Assembly: GCA_025769875.1 (NCBI GenBank)
Contig: JAGFNK010000125.1
Coordinates: 54,089-118,088, forward strand
DNA length: 64,000 bases
Source: Russula earlei
Lineage: Eukaryota > Basidiomycota > Agaricomycetes > Russulales > Russulaceae
Direction of reading: 5' to 3'
How positions within the stretch are numbered: position 1 is the stretch's first letter; each line of letters starts with the position of its first letter. The notes below the pieces were generated by a model. The model saw only the letters and a program-made list of their open reading frames with translations, ran no database searches and was not told where the DNA came from. The translations under genes and the position numbers were made by a program. Shown here one piece after another: positions 58,358 to 64,000 of this stretch.

Positions 58358-58715
58358 AAAAGTAAGAACCATCCTTGTAACGCTTCAATAAAGATTGAAT
58401 AAAAGTTTCCTTCTTCTCTTAACTAAAGTGCCTTGAGAATTCGCCTTAGAAGAAGATGAAGAAGAAGACGCTATCACCAGACACGTCTTAAGCCTAAATC
58501 ATTATTGAACCTGGGCTTCCACTGCATTTCCTGTTAACACCTTAACAAACCTACATGATGTACCAGGAATAGAACCACCCCACAAAGACTTTCCCCACCT
58601 TGTTGTCAAAGAATTCCTCAAAGTCTTACCATTTGGACAACTTCTAAGCCACGACAAACACACACTATATCTCGAAACCCTTAGTTGACTCCTACCACCA
58701 GCATGACAACAATTA

Positions 58716-59141
58716 TTGTACTGGCAACTTGCTCAAGCAAAGAACATCCAAGGACAACCAGTTGACTATCAATCCCTATGCTCCAGTGAATTGAACCTCT
58801 GGACCAGGATCATCCAACCACGTCACCATCTCATCATTAATTCTTTAAGGACAGGGTATTGCCTGTTTTACCTAGCCTGGACATATATCAGTTACTATCG
58901 CCTCACTGTCCAGTTCTACCACCTATGCCTCAACAGGATACAAAGCAAAAACCAATCTTACATCCAACTTGCTATTGTACCAGGAATACACAACACCTTT
59001 GATTGGGAAACTAACTCTTGGTTATATGATGCAGATTACAACCAACCTTGGGCAATTACCAGCGCAGATGCCTCATATACTGGCCCTCCTGCATACTACT
59101 CAGTCCCAGCAGTTCTAGAAGTCTCAAGCCTTGCCCCCTGA
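58716..59141 (+). pseudogene. Second unrecognised retroelement-type ORF
   Basis: A 141-residue frame, rich in Tyr, Trp and Leu (YCLFYLAWTYISYYRLT, WETNSWLYDADYNQPW). It follows the previous ORF on the same strand and has similar style, so both may be pieces of one decayed element. No family is recognised. Confidence 0.35.
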
Positions 59142-59756
59142 CCCCTCACACTGATTCAAACCACTGTCCCAACCAGCCAGGAATGTTGGTCTGCCAGCAC
59201 AGAAGACACTGAGTCAAATCCATGGACAGCAAGGTGTAACTGCAAAACAGAGTATTGCATGTGCAACTATCAACCAGATACACCTCCTACTCCTGATGGA
59301 ATCACTTTGTGGACACCAGGCGATTATAACCTCCCATTTCAGTAAAATCTGGCTCCTTGACACAGAAGATGTGCAACGCCTCAGTGAGCTCCCTCTAGAG
59401 AAACAGTCCCCAACGCGAGAGGATTCCTTGTTAAAAGACCATAACCTCCTACTCCCCCTGATGCCTATGTACCCTTGTTTACCAGTCGTATTCCTACACC
59501 TGTCATACCTTCCCAGCCCTTTGCATCGCCATTTGTCGAATCACCTGATAGTATCAACATTAGAAATACTGAACTTCACTCCTATCTACCAGAACAATCT
59601 TTCTTAGCCCTAAACCTACCTACATGATCAAAGAGGGAACTACTTGAATTCAAGAACTACACACTTTGTAGTGTATCAACACCCCACCAGAGAGATAAAC
59701 AACTTTGCTATCTCACCAGCAGAATTCGAAGGATACCTGTGGAAGACCCGGGTAGT
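59142..59756. other. Gene-free stretch inside transposon remains
   Basis: No supportable gene. A short frame at 59296-59607 shows no recognisable motif. It probably continues the decayed element on its left. Confidence 0.35.
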
Positions 59757-60118
59757 CTTATTGCTGTTTTCAGCGCACTTGGTGGAGCTTATTGCCGTTT
59801 TCAGCGCACTTGGCGGAGCTTGAATTCCACTCAAATCGGCGCAGAAACCCCCTCAAACATGTGGGATGAATATCTCCCTCAAAACAGCTTTATTTCATAT
59901 GAAATCTATTGTCCCTGAATCGCCTGAATGAGGGCTAGGCAGCCCCATTGTTTTCATGAGATTTGAGTGAGAATTGGTGGAGCTGGACTCAAGCCACCTC
60001 CACATGTGTATTAGATGAATTACAACTCAAAATCATGGTCTATATCTATTATTTTTCCCTCATGTTGTACCCATGGGCTGTCTTGAGGCAGCCCCATAGT
60101 GTTTTTGACTCAAGTGTT
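59757..60118. repeat. Dispersed repeat family 1, copy B, with internal tandem duplication
   Basis: Aligns in direct orientation with 54357-54695. Its left end carries a tandem duplication of a 31-bp unit (attgctgttttcagcgcact... repeated as attgccgttttcagcgcact...) at about 59759-59821, absent from copy A. A Gag-like frame begins shortly after. Confidence 0.75.
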
Positions 60119-60163
60119 GTGGTATGCAACATTGTTCTCAGTGTGATCGGAGTGATGGCCAGC

Positions 60164-60700
60164 CACTCATTGCCCCTCTCACCTCTCCATTCTGACCATC
60201 CTTTGCCCTCATTCCCACCACACCCGCTGTCTCAGCCACATCAGTCACACCACTCCCTTCCAACTTGCATTTGGCCCTCCACACCCACAGTCGCAGCCGC
60301 GCCAGTCACACTGCCTGCGTCGACCTGCCATCTGTCTTCACCACGTGCCGCACTCCTTCAGCATGCCGACTCAGTTAGAATACCTCAAGCTCAAGTGGGA
60401 TCTGGAGGACCTTATCGCCTCCTCATCAAGACTCTGCATGTGTGACCGGGAAGACGTAGACGAATACTACTGGAGTTTCAGGGCAATCTGCAGTCCCCTC
60501 GTCCATGCGTGCTGCCTGTGCTATGAAGATTGCAACAAGTCATTCTGGCTCGGACTCCACCCGGATGACCACCAGATGGTCTTCCAATGTCTCGGCCCCT
60601 GGCACCCAAATGAACAGCAGAGGCACTTTGTTGATTTCTGAGAAGTATTTGACACACTAGTCAAGATATTCTCTCAGTGTCCCTGTGACATTCAGCGGGA
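60164..60700 (+). pseudogene. Ty3/gypsy Gag-like fragment
   Basis: The frame at 60345-60641 encodes YLKLKWDLEDLI, then DVDEYYWSFRAICSPLV, CYEDCNKSFWLGLHPDD and, after a stop, a phase-consistent EVFDTLVKIFSQ. The pattern EYYxxFRxIxxPL ... FWxGLHPDD is typical of basidiomycete gypsy Gag proteins. A Pro/His-rich leader precedes it in another frame. The stop at 60639 and frame changes mark it as decayed. Confidence 0.6.
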
Positions 60701-60744
60701 ATGCCAACTCTGCTCTGCAGACAAAGATGAAGATGACTACACAT

Positions 60745-61000
60745 ACCATGTGCCCATGCCTGCTCCAGCCTCCGTCCCTACATCGTGCACCATCACCTCC
60801 GCCTCACCTGCCTTGCCCATTGTCCCTGCGGTTCCCACCTCGTCCGCTGTTCCCATCACCTCGTTCACCGCCCCCATCCTCGACTCGCCAGCCATCATCA
60901 CCTTGGCTCCACCTGCCCTCACCATCCCAGCATCACCTGCATTTGCCATCATCGCCACCTCGTCTGTCCCCGCCGCCATGTTAAGGCTCCAAAGTGCCTT
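60745..61000. repeat. C/T-rich low-complexity tract
   Basis: About 250 bp dominated by cc, ct and tc steps, reading as Pro/Ser/His/Ala-rich in every plus-strand frame. The open frames here are explained by composition. Confidence 0.6.
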
Positions 61001-61009
61001 AAATAAGAT

Positions 61010-61569
61010 CAATGGTCGCGTCTATAAACGCGTCCTACCAATGCAGATATGCTTGAGTCAAGCAAGCAATACTCGTGGAGGGGAAGGAGTATTAGATCCT
61101 TCTAGAGTATGACAACAAGATGAGAGGGGCTCTGCAGACGGGGTAGGAGTCAACTGTTTGGGATTGGCAAACTAAGTCGAGCTTAGGGCTCAACTGTTAC
61201 GACTGGGGGCTTTATATAGCCCTACAGGGATAAGGTTTGTACTACTGTAGTACTAGTCGGTGCTATAGAAGCAAAACATGGCTCATAGAAGCGAGGTTGC
61301 TTCTATGTAAACGATCTCGGTGCTGGAAGCATTAAGTGCTTCCCCAATCAAGGAATCGACGTACGTGGCGGTACAGGAACATCTGGGACAGAAGCAATGC
61401 TACTCATTGCTTCTTCAGTACATCTTCTGAAAGATACGATCAACGCGCTCCGAATGTGATATCAAGGAACATAAACGATCAAGATCTGACGCACGCATAA
61501 TGCAAACGATGCAGTCCATAGTTCAGGTGTTCCGGCATCTTCCGGACCCCAAACCACTCGGTAACATTA
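61010..61569 (-). repeat. 3' LTR of the minus-strand chromovirus
   Basis: Read on the minus strand, a purine-rich tract (gaaggaggggtaa) is followed at once by TGTTACCGAG, the expected polypurine tract and LTR start, at about 61569. Downstream the LTR contains a TATA box (gctatataaag, about 61205-61217). The far end is not certain; I place it near 61010. Confidence 0.6.
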
Positions 61570-61607
61570 CCCCTCCTTCAGATTGGTGGTCCCACACACC
61601 AACGATT

Positions 61608-63325
61608 CTAAAATCGAGTGGTGGGGTCAACGCCATCATCATCAAGGGGAGGAGGTGATGTGGTGAAGGTGTATCGGCCTTCTTCTGCTGCCTCATAGGC
61701 AGCCAATGCTGAGGCCACTATCGCCTCTGACTCCTCAGCAGTGGCTGAAGGAGACATGATCTGTGGGAGTCTGTCAGAGTCCCTAGGTAACCTCCGGACT
61801 GGAGGTGTGTCTGAGCGAAGAGGAGTCGTAGTGAAAGGTTCTTGAAAGGTCCTGGACCCTTCTCCTTTCGCTACCTGCAAAATGCGCGGGTTAGCAGTGT
61901 CCTCCCTCTCCTGGTCGGACTTCCTCTTCCTGCTCGGGTGTGCCTGTTCCCATCCTCGGTAGAAAGGGCATGATCTGATTGGTGTATAGGAACGATGATA
62001 GGGAGGCACTAGGCAATGTGAGGCAGCGTCTGCTGCCAGTTGGTCGTGGCAATACTGGTGGGGCAGTGGACAGTACTTGTTAAAGTGTCCTACCTCGCCA
62101 CAATACTTGCATCGGTTCCTTTTTCTCCTCCCTTCTATCATGTTCAGCTGCTGAGGCTCCGGAATGAAGTCAGCCGTTGCAGTAGACGCTTCCCCACTGC
62201 TGCTATAGGAATGGTAATAGATAGAGCTCTGGGGGGAAGGGTTTGGTGACGCTTCCGATCCTGCTCCTCCTCGAAGGCGCATACCGGACATGGTTTGGAG
62301 GACGTTCATCTCCTCTTCCGAATACCCTTGCACCGTCGTAGGTGTGGGGCTGGCTGGTACTGGTTCTGGGTCAGAGGTAGCATACCCCTGAACGATGTCT
62401 GCCAAAGGCAGCTGAGGGACGAAGACGGGTAGAGGGGGAGTGGGCTGCCCAGCCCGATAGTTGGTGAGGAGTTCTTCAGCCCAGATACCTGGAGGGGTTT
62501 CTCCCTGGCTACAGCCTGCTTCAATGAACTCCCAGCAACGTGAGCGTACTTTGGCTGCTGCCATTCTCTCCTTGGCTTCAGCCCTGTCTCTCTCTACTCC
62601 TCGCTTCTCAGCTAGGTACTTGCTGAGCTTGTAGCGTAGCTGCTTCTCCTCTTCTTCAAGCACCTTATAGTTAGCTTCCAGTGTCTCTTGTAAGGTGTAG
62701 AGATGGTCTAAGCGGTAGAGTTCTGCCTGCAGCCCATAGTCGCCTAGCAGGTAGAGGGTCTGTCTCCAGCGCCCTTCAAACTGCCTCTCTGTATCGAAGC
62801 AGTCTAAGTCATGTTCGTCTTGGCCATAGTTATAGAGGTTGTACAAGGGGTGGCCTGGAGGATCTCGCCATAGTCTGCATGGCCTTCTCCATTCTTCCCC
62901 CTCACTCTCGGCTCTCCCAAGGCAACGTCATAGGCCACATACCTGGCCGGTTTGTTGCCCCAAGTCATGCCATCAGGGATGTCAATCCCTGTGTGGTGTC
63001 TGTCAGCGTCCCATCGTACCCAAGGCTCTCCAGGGTGGGCATCCTGGGCAAGAGTGCTGGTGGGGGATGTCGCATCCCAATCCCCAGGCTGAACGTCGAC
63101 TTGGTCAGCAGGGGGTCCAAAACTCGAGAGGACGCATATCTGCTTCTCCTTCTCCAGTGTTATGTTCATCCATTCCTTGGAAGAAGGCGAGGAGGGAAGC
63201 ATTGGGAGTGGTGATTTCAAGTGGCCCCTCTACACCAGAGAGGTCGGATTGGGGAACGATTTCATTAGTGGGAGTTTGGGACATTTGTGAGCGACAATAT
63301 GGGGATGAGGAAGTAGAGGGCATCT
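61608..63325 (-). mobile_element. Accessory ORF of a chromovirus, CCHC protein, frameshifted
   Basis: Downstream of pol on the minus strand lies a large extra ORF. Its first part (about 62870-63325) reads across two frames, with SKEWMNITLEKEKQICVL and GMTWGNKPARYVAYD; the second (61608-about 62880) starts around LWRDPPGHPLYNLYNYGQDE. It contains a coiled coil (ANYKVLEEEEKQLRYKL, KRGVERDRAEAKERM) and a zinc knuckle CKYCGEVGHFNKYC (C-x2-C-x4-H-x4-C). Two frame changes (near 63190 and 62870) show decay or indels. Extra post-pol ORFs with one knuckle are found in some mushroom gypsy elements. Confidence 0.65.
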
Positions 63326-63329
63326 TTCG

Positions 63330-64000
63330 CTGGACTTTTATAACCCGTATGGCTGTGGGGTTCTTTCTGTGATATTCCTCTATTAGTCTAGACGCTTTGA
63401 TGTTCTCTACTGGCTCCCAAGAGTCATGGGCTTCGGAGTACCCTTCCCACCGGACTTGATACTCTAGTTGTTTCCTCCTTCCAGTTCGTCTCGAACCTAA
63501 ATCGTTGCTACTTCATATTCCTCTTCTCCTTCTACCAATTCTGCTTTTGGATTGGTGTAGTTGGCCCCATGCTCCTCTGGTTTCCTTGTAAGGTGTCAAT
63601 AAGGAGGCATGAAACGCGTTATGGATCCTCCAGCGGCTAGGGAGATCCAATCTGTATGTCACCGGACTAATCACCTCCGTGATTTCAAAGGGCCCATATC
63701 GTTTTGGGCGTAGTTTCACTGTAGGATGTGTCGTTTTTAGGTTGGTGCTGTCGAGCCATACCCTTTCTCCTTTCTGATAAGGTTGGAAACTACTTCTTCG
63801 CTTCCACATTAGGGAAGCGATCTTCATTGCTTCTTGTGCCTGTGATCTCGCTTCCTGGATCCGGACTTTCCAATTGTCTATTCTTGGTATCTTGCTTCCC
63901 GATTTGGCTGGTGTGCTTGGGCGTAAAGCCCATCCATAAGAAGAAAGGGGATTGTCTGGTTGTCTCTGAAACGTTAGAATTCATCGTGTATTGCACCAGA
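63330..64000 (-). mobile_element. Ty3/gypsy chromovirus pol, integrase C-terminus and chromodomain (partial)
   Basis: The minus strand from the window edge encodes the end of an integrase: [51 protein letters not shown] and [17 protein letters not shown]. After two frame changes (near 63580 and 63498) come EEEYEV and a chromodomain (LEYQVRWEGYSEAHDSWEP, then LIEEYH), marking a chromovirus. RT and RNase H lie outside the window. As seen, pol is not a single open frame. Confidence 0.85.

Noticed and set aside
60750..61112. A 120-residue open frame rich in Pro, Ala and Ser
   Set aside because: It lies in a C/T-rich low-complexity tract where every frame stays open; codon content is explained by composition.
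1..64000. CRISPR arrays, tRNA or rRNA genes
   Set aside because: I saw no regularly spaced direct repeats, cloverleaf with A/B boxes or rRNA signature. The spliced eukaryotic genes make CRISPR implausible. A tRNA scan was not possible, so a missed tRNA remains possible.

Overview
The window looks like nuclear DNA of a basidiomycete fungus, most likely a mushroom-forming agaricomycete. Genes are compact and intron-dense (introns of about 47-70 nt), start codons of divergent neighbours lie 100-250 bp apart, fungal-specific families are present (RMT2, DSC4-like, HAP2, CSF1), and the right end carries Ty3/gypsy chromovirus remains. All gene models come from reading splice sites and conserved protein motifs by eye. 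No database search was run.

Left arm (about 1.7-54.3 kb) is a housekeeping region. In order: RluA-type pseudouridine synthase (+), GLTSCR1-domain chromatin protein (-), APC/C subunit CDC23 (-), ALG14 (+), U2AF small subunit (-), mitochondrial-carrier-like membrane protein (-), FUN30/SMARCAD1 remodeller (+), TRAPP subunit BET5 (-), an unknown membrane protein (-), RMT2 (-), PRKRIP1-like splicing factor (-), NSA2 (-), YIP1 (+), the giant lipid-transfer protein CSF1 (-, about 11 kb), an NDUFAF8-like twin CX9C protein (+), DSC4-like DUF1746 protein (-), an unknown four-helix membrane protein (-), THO1/SARNP (-), HAP2/NF-YA (+), an unknown nuclear-looking protein (-), RPS18 (-), alanyl-tRNA synthetase (-), a CLASP/TOG protein (+), mitochondrial bL34 (-) and eIF3c/NIP1 (+). 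They serve translation, ribosome assembly, splicing, chromatin, cell cycle and secretion, with no sign of a pathway cluster. Many sit as head-to-head pairs sharing very short promoters.

Right arm (54.3-64.0 kb) is a transposon graveyard. It holds a near-perfect 50-bp-arm palindrome resembling a MITE, two diverged copies of a 340-bp repeat, three copies of an LTR-like 245-bp unit (two facing each other), unrecognised retroelement ORFs, a Gag-like fragment, and the 3' part of a minus-strand chromovirus with integrase tail, chromodomain, a CCHC-containing extra ORF and its LTR.

The most useful oddities are: four GC-AG introns that restore conserved protein sequence; a 6-nt microexon in NSA2; an in-frame FUN30 intron whose donor site is locked in a hairpin; a two-start alanyl-tRNA synthetase; and a recurring pattern of single-base frameshifts in genes expected to be essential, which suggests residual assembly indels.
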